64,000 nt of DNA from Hepsetus odoe (GCA_017165825.1 CM029380.1:8389773-8453772); one strand, 5' to 3'; positions 36,743 through 48,500 are shown, numbered from the stretch's first letter. Notes: generated from the letters alone by a model not told the origin. A program made the numbers and translations.

Positions 36743-36744
<2 letters not shown>
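35680..36744. other. Upstream stretch with a candidate conserved block
   Basis: 36110-36250 lacks simple repeats and contains TTATTGATTGCC, GATGATAAAACTG and TTATTATCATAATCGCC. Around 36490-36530 the word ATTATGTATGT recurs three times. Otherwise nothing recognised. Confidence 0.4.

Positions 36745-36778
<34 letters not shown>
36745..36778. repeat. (GA)n microsatellite
   Basis: Pure GA run of 17 units. A T14 run follows at 36834-36847. Confidence 0.95.
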
Positions 36779-36847
36779 ACCTGGAATTAGCCAAATTACC
36801 CAGGAAGCATGCTCTTAAAGGGACAGGTACTTCTTTTTTTTTTTTTT

Positions 36848-39269
36848 ATTGTGCCCTTGGGCAAACACTAACACGTTGTGAGAATGTAGGTGTGGGCATG
36901 TCATAGCACAAGAGAGGACAAGTTTAAGAGTCAAGTTAAGAGGGTATGTCAAAGAGTACAGAATGCACAGCTATCTCCTTTAACCCTTTGGCGGGGGGTA
37001 TGTAGGAAAAGAACCTATGTAGATCGTCAGTGCATTAAGACGTTACCTCTCAATTGTGGCCATAAAGTAACCTTGTCCTTGTGGCAAACCTGTTAGCTAA
37101 TATAGGGAATCAGGTGTGTTATAGCCTTTAAAAATGAATGCTGTACCTAAATACGCAAGAAAGGGCCATAAAGCACTCCTGACACTTGCTTATGTCTTAT
37201 ACTAATGAACATAAATAAAAAAGAGTTTAAATAATAAACTGAACAAATAAGCGATTCCTTTAACGATAGGTTCCAACTCACTCTTGGTAACATAAGAACA
37301 CTTGGCCTGGTAAAGTCAGTGAGGTGGCAAATAGGCACTGAAAGGCCTTAGGCCTGCCAGGCAGAGGAGAAAAGGTGAAGCCTTGTGTTTTGTTGAACAT
37401 TTAAACCTAGGAAGGGAGATAAGTTTCCTCTGGAGGAGGGGAAATGTGAGCATGGCTAGGGACAGCTGTCCCAGCTTCAGGACTCCGGGCCAGAGAGCTG
37501 TGATGTAATGGACAGAGAATGAACTGGGGGAGAAAAGACCTCCTCCTGACACCACACACACACACCTGTAAGAATAAACAGGGCCTAGCAGTACTCACGG
37601 GTATGCGTAGATGCACACACACTTTCTAACTCCCTCACCCACACAAGGGATTAGAGCATGTTCCAGTGAAGCCATTCTGTGGAAATGATTTCTTTGCAAC
37701 AAGAGGAAAAAAAGAGGGAGTGAGACAGAAGCATGAAAGCCAATGGTGACCCTGCCTAAATCTAGTGCAGGGGATATCCTGGATAAATAATTAGTGGGTT
37801 CCTTTGAAGACCTGGTGCTGCCTCGCCATTCACTCCCTGCTACACTTTTGCTAAAGTCATTAATGACAAAGATTTGGAAAGAAAAAGCGAAAATCTTTCT
37901 GGTACACAAATACTTCTTTTATGAGCCCTGGCCTGAATTCCTCTCTGCTTAGTTGAAGCCCTTATCCTGGGAAAGAGCTGTGCAGTGCTTTAAACAATAA
38001 ACCTCCAGGGAGAACTGCTTTCTGCTACCCACCCCACCACCACCACCACCACCACCACTACCACCTCTTTTAAAGAATTATGGAGTGTTAATAAAGTAAA
38101 GGGAATAATGTGCCCCATGTATAAAAAAGAAAGAAAAAAATAGAGGAAAGCAAATTTGGAGTGGTGGCATTCAGACATTTACAGAAACCAAAAAGTCCTT
38201 TTTAGGCCCATTTCTTTTTAAAGAATAACCCAGAAGTAGGAGTTAGCAGTACTGCCAGGGAGAATTAAAGGGATTCCTGATGATGGTACTAACTCTTAAT
38301 GCCTGGCTATTCTTGTACAACAGTGGAGTACATCTCCAATTAGATACCCGTGCTCACACTTACAGGCAGGCTATTTCTGCAGCCGTGTATGCCAGCCTAA
38401 CCAGCCTCTTTCTCTATGGGAACATAAACAAAAGAGGAGCTGACAGCTGTAATGACACTGGTCATATCCGCCTTCTGCCATTTTCAGTAGCAAATTATAG
38501 AACTCTATCTAGTGTTTTCCCTTCCTAGTTTAACATTTTGTATTATCAGACCAGTTAGGCCTGAGAAAAGAGCTTATTTTCCTTATTTATTTATTAACTT
38601 ATTTATTTTGCTGATTTGCCATTGTACTATTCCCCTAAGGATGGCATATGACATCACAGTTTTTAGATCTCACTGGGGCAGTTCGTGTAGATGGGCCGGA
38701 AAAATATCTGCAGGCAGTCTGTGGTCTGTCCCTGCAGTTGTTGTGGGGACTCAAGCCAAGGCAAAGCCAACAAGGTGACACGCATTCCTTCAGAGCGGCT
38801 CTGCAACCAGAAACTGTCAACAGCGGAAGAGGGAAAGAAAAACACAAAGAGAAAACAAGTTGTTAAAGAGTGTAACAAGGTGGCCCGGAGGGCAATGCTG
38901 AAAGATGCCCAGGCGCTGGGCGTAAGCGTTTGACGAAAAACATCAAACGCCCTTTTCCGACTGTGAGCATGTTGAGGCACACATGAAGAAAAGCTCTCTC
39001 AGCTGAGGTGGAGAAGAAAAAATCAACATACCACCAGAGCCAAGTTTACAACCTGAGCAACTAATTTGATTATAAGATGGGGTAGCACTGACCTACCTGG
39101 CCTTAGCTGTTTGGACACAGAAGTCCCATAAGCTCATGAAAAGCTCAGACTTAAAGGGATGAGAATGCATCTGAAGGATATCTGTCCACCCTCATCAGGT
39201 GAGCAGGATTAAAGCACAAGTTAAGTCCAATGAAATCTAGACAAGCAAGGTGTATGTAAGAGAGCAAGA
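36848..39269. other. Upstream stretch, simple repeats only
   Basis: Holds a CAC/ACC triplet run at 38035-38058 and a TTTATTTATT patch near 38583-38606. No gene recognised. Confidence 0.45.
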
Positions 39270-39303
39270 CAGAGAGAGAGAGAGAGTGAGACAGAGAGAG
39301 CGC

Positions 39304-39344
<41 letters not shown>

Positions 39345-39421
39345 CCGAACAATGAGAGTGACAGAAAGTCAACAGCGAAACCATGAGGGAGAGTCAGCAT
39401 GAGAGAGAGAGAGAGAGAGAG
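39270..39421. repeat. GA-rich microsatellite cluster
   Basis: Interrupted (GA)n at 39270-39336 and a further (GA)n at 39401-39421. Confidence 0.93.
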
Positions 39422-40511
39422 CATGATAGAGAAAACTCAAGAGTGAGAGAGGGAGAGACACATCACTAGCATAAGCCTATCAAAGCTGCTGGCACGTCAA
39501 AACTCAAAGACAATCCTAGCATTGTGGTGTGTGCCAGGGCTTATTTGAGAAGAGACTATAGCTGGAAATGTACTCAGAGTCTTCAGTCCTCGAGAGCAGA
39601 GGGGGAACCTAGGAGCCAACAGAGGCAGAAAAACAGCCTGATATGCTGAAAACCACAGTGGGCTATTTTTTCTAGCCGTTTTATGCACCTTGAAAAAGAT
39701 AAGTCCATGTGCACTACTACACATACTAGAAATGGACTGAACTGAAAACTGCGGCAAAAGCAAAGATGTGAAATAATGCAAAAACAGAACCATTTTGCAT
39801 CACTGCATGAAATACATTACACTATTAACTTTTTGTTTTACTTTAGATTTGAGAATGAAATGCAAGTTTAAAATGGTATATATGATGTACATATATCATT
39901 TATTAACAAATATATAAATAGTGGATAGTTTTTTGTCACAACTTTTGGAACCATTTTAAGCGGACAGTGTTTGGAATTTGAAATTTCAATTCACCGTTAA
40001 CGCAGTAATAAAACGGCCACGTACAGTCGGCGGTCCCTCAGTCCGGGCCCTGTGTGCAGCACTGCAGCAGCACCTGTTAGATATAAATCAGGCTCATGGA
40101 GCCGTGTTTGGGAAGTGAGGCATTAAGCATGACATGGGCTGTCAAAGTTCAGATCGCACCGACCGCAACATCTCGCTGAACCGCTGCAGAGTGCACTCCG
40201 AGCTGCAGCCCCGGCTCTTATCTGCAGCCTGCTCACACTGCCTTGCATCGCATGCGCCTCGCATCTGGAGCCCAGCTGCGTAGGGCATCAAGCAAAAGAA
40301 TGGAGAAAGGAGAGAAAAAAATACAATCTGTCCCCTCTGCCTCAGAGTAGTCTCTATTTGGCAACAAGCGGGTCGGGGAACTGGGCCCACTGGTGTCTGT
40401 GTGTGTGTATGCGTGTGTGTGCGTGCAATTTAGGGAAAAAATGTCTGAAAATCTGAAATATTTTTTATATTTCAGAGCTAGCAAAATGAAGCAGAGAGTA
40501 AGACAGACAGA

Positions 40512-40514
<3 letters not shown>
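39422..40514. other. Upstream stretch including a CpG-containing block
   Basis: 40010-40270 is visibly richer in CpG and GC than its surroundings, with words such as GGCGGTCC, TCCGGGCC, GACCGCAAC and GCATGCGCC, and a TTAGATATAAATCAGG stretch. It could be an alternative promoter, a first exon or an enhancer. No convincing splice donor was found on the minus strand. The flanks show nothing notable. Confidence 0.3.

Positions 40515-40546
<32 letters not shown>
40515..40546. repeat. (GA)n microsatellite
   Basis: Pure GA run. Confidence 0.95.
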
Positions 40547-40549
<3 letters not shown>

Positions 40550-40663
40550 TCACTGCATCTCTCCACTACTTTGAGAGGTCAAAGGTCAGAGCCTGGATGA
40601 CAAGCTGTGCATTCCTCAAAGGACAGAAACTATTCTGTGTGTATGTATGTGCATAAATGTAAA

Positions 40664-40664
<1 letters not shown>

Positions 40665-40724
<60 letters not shown>
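40665..40724. repeat. (TG)n microsatellite
   Basis: Long GT run with a TTTG interruption near 40708-40711. Confidence 0.96.
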
Positions 40725-41168
40725 ATGCTGATTACTTTCAGCTGCCCACTGTTCACCACCCCACCCCCTTACCCCAGGACCTATAGGTTAAATATTAACC
40801 AGAGATATGTCCTCTAAATTCTGTGTGCCATGTAAGAGAGAGGGGAAGAAGAAATAAAGAGAGAGGAAGACAGAGAGGGAGAGAGAATAGAAGAAAGGGA
40901 TCATCTGCTAAAGATTTATTCGGGGGCGACCGCAGTTAGGGGGTCATTCTAAGATGTGGTGTGTCGTGTTTAGCTGTGAACTACAGGCTTGGATGAAGGC
41001 GAAGGGGTGGGGGGTTGTAGAGGGGAGGGCCAGTATGAGCCATGGCCCAGCGCTGCCTCGTTGTAATTTACATTGCTGCGTAATTATCTGCAGGATCAGG
41101 GGCTCGAAACCAATGAAAGAAGCCTCTCTCTGGATGCTTGGGTCAGAGGAGAAGGCTGTGGGGATTAG

Positions 41169-41193
41169 ACACACACACACACACACACATGCG

Positions 41194-41235
<42 letters not shown>
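41169..41235. repeat. Compound (AC)n microsatellite with GCGCGC core
   Basis: AC run, then ATGCGTGCGCGC (41189-41200), then another AC run. Alternating purine-pyrimidine sequence continues for more than 60 bp, so it is Z-DNA-prone. Confidence 0.95.
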
Positions 41236-41236
<1 letters not shown>

Positions 41237-41517
41237 CTACTTCCTAATATGAGCCCAGGGTCTCCCCCAGCTTTGCCCAGAGGCAAGAGAATGTAGAGTG
41301 CGTAAGACAGACCAATGGTACATGCCAACAACTACAAGGGTCAAGTACAGACAAATCAGATTCACGCCTGCTAAAGTTATCTTTGGCATGGTGGAGTAAC
41401 ACACAGGCCTTGTAGAGCAGATACACTGAGTTGTAAAGACTGGGTCTATTCAGCACACAGTGAGCAAGGGATAAACTCCTGTCCATCAGCTCTCACCCAG
41501 CCTGGAAGCCAGGTGAG

Positions 41518-41553
41518 AGAAAGAAAGAAAGAAAGAAAACAAAAAGAAAGAAA
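41518..41553. repeat. (GAAA)n microsatellite
   Basis: Imperfect GAAA tetranucleotide run. Confidence 0.9.
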
Positions 41554-42508
41554 TAGGGCTTTTGGATATAGATTGGATATATGGCACTAGCAGGTTTCCC
41601 CCTTGTGTCAAGCAAAATGCACATGGGTGCTCAGGTGGGAGTTAGCTAAACTCAAACAACGTTACAAAGCCCTATGTTGTGTACGTGTTCGTATTGCTTT
41701 TGTTCAAGGCACAGTGAGCAAACTGGGAGGCGGGGGTTGTCCTGTTTGCCTATCTGCAGTGCACACACACAGCCGCTCTTGCAACACTGGTGGCCAAGGC
41801 TGCAGCCAAGACAGGCTGATAAGAGTCTAACGGGGTCTTGCATGTGGCGCTATAAAAAAGGAAGAGCAGTGTTCACATCAGACAATGTCTAGACTTTGTT
41901 GATGCCAGCAACTAAGGATGCACCGTTCCCGCTTTCCCTCTCCAGTGACAAATTTCATGAACTTGAACCAACGCTTGAAACACCAGAATGACACGATTTG
42001 CCTTTTAAGTAAAAATAATATGCAGTATGTACCAAAATGAAGACACCAGAAAACAAAAAGAAACTTAAATGGGACAGGTGTTCTAAAAAACTGAACATAA
42101 ATGAGTAAAAAAAAAAAAAACAGATCAATTCATCTTTTTATTAAACTTAGTATCTGAGCAATATTTGCTCAGTATAACATTCATATAACGATGCAAAATT
42201 CTTCTCTCAGAACATCGTAGGAGCCTGCAGGCTGCTGAGAAGCGCTGGAATCAGCACAGGCTGACGGAGCTGGGAACCCTGCTTTAAATGGGAGCTTAAT
42301 TAATGATGTCATTGTTTTGACATTGAGAAAGCATGCCAGCGAACAAGATAAACAAGCTGGGGCCCAGGACGAAAGTGCCGTAAGCACTGGAAGGAAACGG
42401 CAGGCCCGCGAGATCACAACCAAAGCACTTTCAATCTTAACCTCAGGCCTTTACACCGCTTTAGTCGATCCCCACATAACATAAGAGAGTGTGCTACATG
42501 CCAGCTGT
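41554..42508. other. Upstream stretch, A14 run only
   Basis: An A14 run is at 42107-42120. GATGCACCG-type sequence near 41917-41930 resembles the edge of old DNA transposons, but too little remains to call it. Confidence 0.35.
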
Positions 42509-42519
42509 CTGTGTGTGTG

Positions 42520-42582
<63 letters not shown>

Positions 42583-42593
42583 TTGAGTGTGTG
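42509..42593. repeat. (GT)n microsatellite with GAGT interruptions
   Basis: Long GT run with repeated GAGTGT interruptions. Confidence 0.95.
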
Positions 42594-42806
42594 AGCTGAA
42601 GGAGCGGAGCCAGATATAGTGCTATACTGGGTTGTACAGTGTGGTTGCCAGTAGTAGCCATGTGAAGGGCTGTGGGGTAAGGCCTGACATGTGCCAAGAC
42701 AACATGGGAAACAAGCCACATGGCTTAGTGTGTAAACACACACATGTGGACACACAGCACAGCAGCACCCTGCTCTTAAGTCAGCATTTTCCTGAGACTT
42801 AAAAAA

Positions 42807-42842
42807 TTTCACAATGAAAATCTTTGTCTTATCATTGTGAAA
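42807..42842. repeat. Perfect 11-bp hairpin at the 3' side of SINE copy 2
   Basis: TTTCACAATGA (42807-42817) and TCATTGTGAAA (42832-42842) around a 14-nt loop. It lies at the tail end of the minus-strand SINE; it may be the true 3' terminal stem or an unrelated flank. Confidence 0.85.
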
Positions 42843-43074
42843 CACAGCACAGCACACAATGAGACACAACAAAGTTCAACCTCTGCGTTTTACCCATGCA
42901 CACACCACATGCAGCTACTGAAAGCTACTGAAAGCACCCAGAGAGCAGTGATGGGCATGGTACCTTGCTCAAGCGAACCTCAGGTCAAGGTAGGGGCAAG
43001 GCAAGACCCCTACTGGTCTGGGATCTGAACCCACAACCTTCTGATTCCCTAATCACTAGACCACTGCTGCCCCG
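42815..43074 (-). mobile_element. tRNA-derived SINE, copy 2
   Basis: Same family and orientation as the copy at 1286-1506. On the minus strand the A box is TGGTCTAGTGA (43053-43063) and the B box GGTTCAGATCC (43021-43031). The shared body runs through GAGCAAGGTACC and CACTGCTCTCTGGGTGCTTT to GCAGAGGTTGAA. It has a 10-bp tandem duplication (AGCTACTGAA twice) near 42917-42937. The 3' limit is uncertain. Confidence 0.8.
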
Positions 43075-43761
43075 GTGGTAACTTGACTTCTTAATTATCA
43101 GCAACAGCCACAGTTCAATTTTGCCACAGGACATCCAGATGGCACTATCGGTTGAAAAGGAATATGCTGAGTTATTAAATCTGCAATGCAAATAGTGCTT
43201 TAAAACACAGCAACTGCAGACTGGCTGAAGCATATATTTGCATAGGCAGCAGAGAGTAGGGCAAAGGTGTCAACTTCAACACCCCCCTCTCCTCTTAAAT
43301 CAAATCTAAGCTTGGCTCTACCCTGCGTCCATCACTAACAGATGCCCCGTGCTTGAGGGAGGTGCTGTGTAAGATGAGAGGGCATCTAATTGGCTTAGGA
43401 CCTGTAATTGGGAAGGTCTAATTAGAGTGGACTCCGGGATGGCAGGTGCACTCTTTTTTGAAGGGGGCAGGGAAGCTTGGTGGCTAGACCAGGTCACAAT
43501 CGAGCAAAAATGACAAAGACTACAAGAACAGCTCAACACTGAGTAAACAGTTGTAATTGGTTGTGTTCTCTTAAGCATCAGTGTTAGTTTTTCTTCCTGA
43601 AATTCACTGAATAAGACCTTCATCCACTGTATGTCAGTGTTGGCTGCAGAAACACGCAAGGAGCATCCAAGGTGCATTTCTGGTCTGTGCAGTATCGTTC
43701 CTAAGAAATATGATAATGACAGAGAGGAACAGAAAGAAACAGCTAGAAAAACTGAAAGCGA

Positions 43762-43764
<3 letters not shown>
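43075..43764. other. Upstream stretch, nothing recognised
   Basis: No repeat or gene recognised; a TGTAATTGGGAAGGTCTAAT stretch near 43404-43424 is AT-rich and unexplained. Confidence 0.4.
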
Positions 43765-43792
<28 letters not shown>

Positions 43793-43912
43793 GCTTTGGG
43801 GGGGTTTGTTTTGAGCCACAGGGAGCATAAGCAACACCTGTTGGCCTTTTTGCCACCCTATCATTAGTCAAGCTGTAATTAGGGACACAGCATAGGGGGG
43901 GGGGGGGGGGGG
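43765..43912. repeat. (TG)n run and G18 homopolymer
   Basis: TG run at 43765-43792 and G18 at 43895-43912, followed by C and four more G. The G run is a likely quadruplex former and is error-prone to sequence. Confidence 0.93.
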
Positions 43913-43917
43913 CGGGG

Positions 43918-44880
43918 CTGTACATTACTTCTCTAAGCAGGTATGTGGAGAGTGCCAGTAAAACATTAAGATGCCCCTGAAAGACACAAAGACTGTTGTT
44001 TTTAATAAACGTCTTACCTTCCATTCGCACTAACCAGACAATAGTGTCAAAGATCAGATCACTGACCAATATCAATGATTTTCTATGATGTGTCATTCAG
44101 TGGAGTCTGAAGGCACACTTAGGGCTGATAATGACCCAGTCTGAGTGACGTCTCCAAGGGCTCAGAACAGAGCAGTTTTTAGAGGAGCAGCACGAAGTTA
44201 GGCAAAGCTCATCAAACACCGCCTTTTCACAGCAAGCAGGCCCTCCAAAAGAACAGTGGCCTTCATATACAGCTTTGAAGATGACTACAGCATCCACTTC
44301 AAAAAGCATAACCCACTGAGTCCCCCTCTCCATGGTAGCCATCCTAAAACTGATCAGGAAAAGTGGTGAACATGATAGAATGATGAATCTGCGGTGTGTC
44401 TTTTTGTTACCGTATTACAGGTAGAGAAGCTTAGATCTGCCTCTCTTGCCCTCAGATCATTAAAGTGAGCTTTCGTTATTCAAACATTTAAAGCATCCCT
44501 CCCTTACAACAAGAGCTTTGATGGAAACCTTGGGAAGCTGCCACTTAAGACATGAGCAAATAAAACAAAGGCAATGCAGTGTGTAATAGAAGGGGGGAGA
44601 AACTGAAAGAGTGAGAGAGATGCTTGTGTTTGTGCTTTCTTTTGCCAAGCATGTTGTTCTCCTACTAGCTGCTTGTCTACCATGCCTTGATCAAGGTGAT
44701 GGAGTGACAGCCAAGTGAACGCAGAGTGCAAGAGATCCAGCAAGCCTGCCTGTCAGTCACAAACCCAAAGGGAGCAGATACATCTGGCTTATCCAAAGAG
44801 GGAAAAAAAGACAAGCAAGAAGGAAGATCACCAGAGCAACACCCATGATGTGTATTTCTTGAGGACACCATCATTCTACT
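43918..44880. other. Upstream stretch, nothing recognised
   Basis: No simple repeats of note and no recognised gene or mobile element. Confidence 0.4.
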
Positions 44881-44894
44881 ATTTAAGCAGACGA

Positions 44895-45670
44895 GGCTTT
44901 AAAAAATTAATCTTACAAACTTTAAGATCGATACATGCAAAACAGGTTGGTTGCTATCTCCCCTTGCTATCACGCCCCATAATGAAAAATATTTCGCATA
45001 CATGGATGAGTAACCAATATTACAAATCCATTCCTGCGGAGCTGTAATTTGAAGAAGATTAATTGGGCTCGGCTCATCCTTTTCTCAGGCTGACATGATG
45101 AACACGGTTGGGGTCGTGTGAGAGGTCTAGAGTCAGGAACGCAACCTGCCCCATACGGACACTGGCCTCATATAAGGCCCAGCAGTCTTTAAATTACATC
45201 CTGCGACAGAGGGAAGGTGACTGGGAGAGGTACCAGGCGGCCAACGGTCCACCAGGTCAAACCTACGCTCATCAAAGAGCAGGTCAGAGCCACATAACTC
45301 TTTGGTGAAGGTGAGGGTCACAGTGATGCTCCGTCTGGCTCGGGGTCAACCCGAGGTCTCTGGCCACTGAGGTTCATGGCAATACAATAAAGCAATCAAT
45401 CGGAGTGTCGGACCTTGGTCAATAATATACTCCAGGGCCGTAAGGGTCACCACCTGTTCTCTGGCCTCTCCTTGGAAAGTCCTGGCCTCTGAAGGTGGAC
45501 CAGGGTTTAGTTTTCACCCCCCCAGGGCCAAGCAGGGGCTGTAATCAAATCCTCAGGCCAAGTCTATCCGGGCGCTATAAAAACATGCCATGCCTTACGG
45601 AAAGCGCGTCTTGCCTTGGATCTCCGTTTTCATTACAATAATGCGGCTAACAAAATCAGTCCCACTGTCA
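44895..45670. promoter_or_regulatory. Candidate conserved non-coding block
   Basis: About 770 bp free of microsatellites in an otherwise repeat-rich flank. Words include AAAATTAATCTTAC, ATCGATACATGCAAAAC, TGTAATTTG, GAAGATTAATTGGGC, AAGCAATCAATCGG and ATTACAATAATGCGG, consistent with homeodomain, SOX and Pbx/Meis-type sites. No open frame looks coding. Conservation is not tested. Confidence 0.35.
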
Positions 45671-45679
45671 GCTCATAGA

Positions 45680-46785
45680 CAATCTCCCTGCAAGCATTCA
45701 GACAAGCTTCAGATACACTTTAGCCCTGGAACTGAGCCATGGAACAGGAATGGGGGGAGGGGGGGTCACTTCCCAGGGTGCCTCAGAAACAAAGAGGGAG
45801 GCAACTTTAACCAGTTGTTGTTTAGTGGGCATCTTTTAAGAGTGGTCTGCATATGGGTCACAAAGCGAGCAGCGCTGCAAATCTGAAATGCCCAGTCACC
45901 TGACACTGATATATGACACCAGTAACATCCTGCTGCAGGAAGTACAGAGCTACGGCTTTACATGTTCAAACAGACTGTGTATAATACTACCAGCCTGGGG
46001 TTTACAGCTCTGATCTAGACACATCTATAAAAACTGATCTGTGAACAGAAAGGGGTGGGTATTCGGGGGGATAAATGTCCCGTTTTCCTCTGTTCCTTGT
46101 TCTTCTCCTCTTTTTTCCTACTGCCTCACCAAGTCCCCCTCAATGGAAGCAGACAGCATCCTCTGTGTCTGCCAGGACGAGGCAGCAGTTAATTCTTGGC
46201 TGCCCTCCGTCTCTGCTTAAAGGCAGGTATAAGGTTTCTAACAGCTCCGGCTGGCTGGATACAATGGAGGGCTCAGAGAGCAGGCTGAGCTCCAAGCAGG
46301 TGAACCTGGCTGCTGCATTTTAGCCTTACCCTACCTTACCTGGTCTACAGCAACTACTCCCAACTCTGGCTAAGAGACTGCTCAATGAACACCAATCTGT
46401 TCCTGACCTCTATGTTTGCACACAAAATAAACCCTATGTACTTGAACATAAAGTTTAATAAATCAGAAATGTAATAAAAAATCTTAAATATAAAAAAGAT
46501 ATGTGTAAATATGTCAAATATGTCAGTTTGCCTAGTGAGAATAATTTAATTCACAAACCTGTTTAACTTTGTGAGAGAGAGTGAGTGTGTGCAAGTGTGT
46601 GTATGTGCATGTGGGGAATGCAACAGATACTGTGAGTGTTTCTCTTCAGCATCATTCCCCCCTCATCCTCCTTTTCTGACATGAGCCATGGCCTGCACCA
46701 GCAGGCGTCATTAGGCAGCATAATCAGCAGGCTGTTTGCATACATCTGCTTTATTTTATTGATCCCTCTTCATTCATTAACATTC
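45680..46785. other. Upstream stretch, nothing recognised
   Basis: G-rich run near 45752-45766 and AT-rich sequence at 46440-46560. No gene recognised. Confidence 0.4.
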
Positions 46786-47160
46786 AGGGGTATATAATTA
46801 ACACGCGTGCCCCCCTTGCCCAGGGGAAGGCTAATTCCTCTGCATGCCACAGGGATTTCACCAGAGGGCACAAGTGGGCTTGTCATGGCGGGCATGGGGC
46901 CAACAGCGCCCCCCATCCCCCTGGTACTCATCCCCATCTCCGCCCCCAGCTGTCGACAGCCCCAGCCAAGCTCTTCTAACAAGGAGCGCCTTCCCCTCCA
47001 TCCTGCGTTAACTAAATGCACAATTATCCGGAGAACAATGATGCTTTTCACAGGGCTTTGTGTTGCCATTAAGGCAGTGGATCTGGTTACAGCAGCCTCT
47101 GCTTAAGCTAATTACGGAATGCTATCTGTGGACTTCTCATTGCTTCTTAATTAAGTAGGA
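46786..47160. promoter_or_regulatory. Candidate conserved block with a CTCF-like site
   Basis: A mixed-composition stretch without simple repeats. CACCAGAGGGCAC (46859-46871) is a fair match to the CTCF core, and GAACAATGATGC near 47033-47044 fits a SOX site. TTAAGCTAATTACGG follows near 47103-47117. It ends at an A30 run. Confidence 0.35.
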
Positions 47161-47163
47161 TTC

Positions 47164-47167
<4 letters not shown>

Positions 47168-47197
<30 letters not shown>
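47168..47197. repeat. A30 homopolymer
   Basis: Thirty uninterrupted A. No SINE or LINE body recognised on its 5' side. Confidence 0.97.
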
Positions 47198-47198
<1 letters not shown>

Positions 47199-47755
47199 CA
47201 GGGAGAGTTACACATTTTTTATTTATTTTTTTCAGGCTCAGGCTTTAAAGTTTTACAAGTTCTAAAGTCTGACAACGCGGAAGTAGAAAACAGACACATT
47301 CACAAGATGGAAACCTTATTCGATCTAATATGCATGTTCCACAGAGCACCATTAATCTTTAGACTAATGAGAGAAAACTCAAAGAGAAGAGGGTAAGGCA
47401 CCAAAACAAGTCTGCAGGGATGTACCTTAATGGTACTACCTGCAAACGAAGGCATAGGAAGGACTCACTGCTACACCAATGATGGGATTAGCTGTGGCAG
47501 TCATTAGGATATGAGGCAGACAGTGAGAGTGCTCAGTGCCAGGGTTGAGCGCAGTTCTCAGGCCAGACAGGGTAACAGAACACCAGGCCTGTCTGCTGCC
47601 TCTTTGTGTCTGTGCAGAGCTCAGGGCCTCTCACCAGCCCCACCATCAATAACACATTCTTATTAGGCCTGATTAGGCCACTCTTATTTCCTACTAGACC
47701 TGCCGAGTCAGGGAGTCATAGACAGAGAGACAGGTAGAAAAAGAAAATGAGAGGG

Positions 47756-47761
<6 letters not shown>

Positions 47762-47798
<37 letters not shown>

Positions 47799-47986
47799 GT
47801 GAGACAGAGAGAGTGAGAGAGAGAGAGTGAGAGAAGCAGAGATGGCTTCAAGTTACTAGTCACTCAGAAGATGACCGAGAGAGAAGCAGAGATGAGTGAG
47901 AAAGAAAGACAGGTAGAGAGTATGAGATTTTTAGTGTGAGTGTGTGTGTGTGTGTGTGCCTGAGAGAGAGAGAGAAAGTGAGTGTA

Positions 47987-48040
<54 letters not shown>
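47762..48040. repeat. GA-rich microsatellite cluster
   Basis: Interrupted (GA)n at 47762-47836, GT run at 47936-47958, and a pure (GA)n of 49 bp at 47992-48040. The last two lie inside dispersed repeat copy 1. Confidence 0.95.
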
Positions 48041-48048
<8 letters not shown>

Positions 48049-48078
48049 GGAGCAAAAGAGAGTACTAGGTAAAAAGAG
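47831..48078. repeat. Dispersed repeat, copy 1 (expanded by microsatellites)
   Basis: Shares with 58179-58288 the blocks GAGAAGCAGAGATGGCTT, ACTAGTCACTCAGAAGATGA, GATGAGTGAGAAAG and GAGAGTACTAGGTAAAAAGAG, in the same order and orientation. Here the last two blocks are separated by GT and GA runs that the other copy lacks. Confidence 0.85.
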
Positions 48079-48456
48079 CAATACAAGAGAGAGGCAGAGA
48101 TAGATAAAGAGAGAGGTAGAAGGCAGAGAAAAACAGAAGCAGAGAAAACAGTAAAAAAGAGAGCTGAAAGTGGCCCGAAGTGGAGAGAAGGATGGTGCAG
48201 GAATGCAAGTGAGGTGAGGTTTTCAGAGTGACATGTAGAGAAGTTCTCTCTCTCATCTGTGCCTGGAGCAGAGCACTCTTTTCAACAGGGGCTGACCCAA
48301 CTCTCGAAGGTTAAGATGACACACAGGCTCTTTTTGAAAGGCTCTACACATCATCTCAAAGGAAGGAATCTTCCACTGCAGGCCTGAGTCAAATACCGCA
48401 TGAAAGAGGCTCAAACAGTGCCATGACAGCTAGGGCTGCCACAGATCTATTAGCAG

Positions 48457-48458
<2 letters not shown>

Positions 48459-48497
<39 letters not shown>
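48459..48497. repeat. (GA)n microsatellite
   Basis: Pure GA run. Confidence 0.95.

Positions 48498-48500
<3 letters not shown>

Noticed and set aside
42414..42872. Open frame of 152 codons with Thr-His repeats, minus strand
   Set aside because: The repeats are a translated (CA)n microsatellite and the frame runs into a SINE.
47168..47197. A30 run as the tail of a retrocopy or SINE
   Set aside because: No SINE, LINE or gene-like body and no target duplication was recognised next to it.
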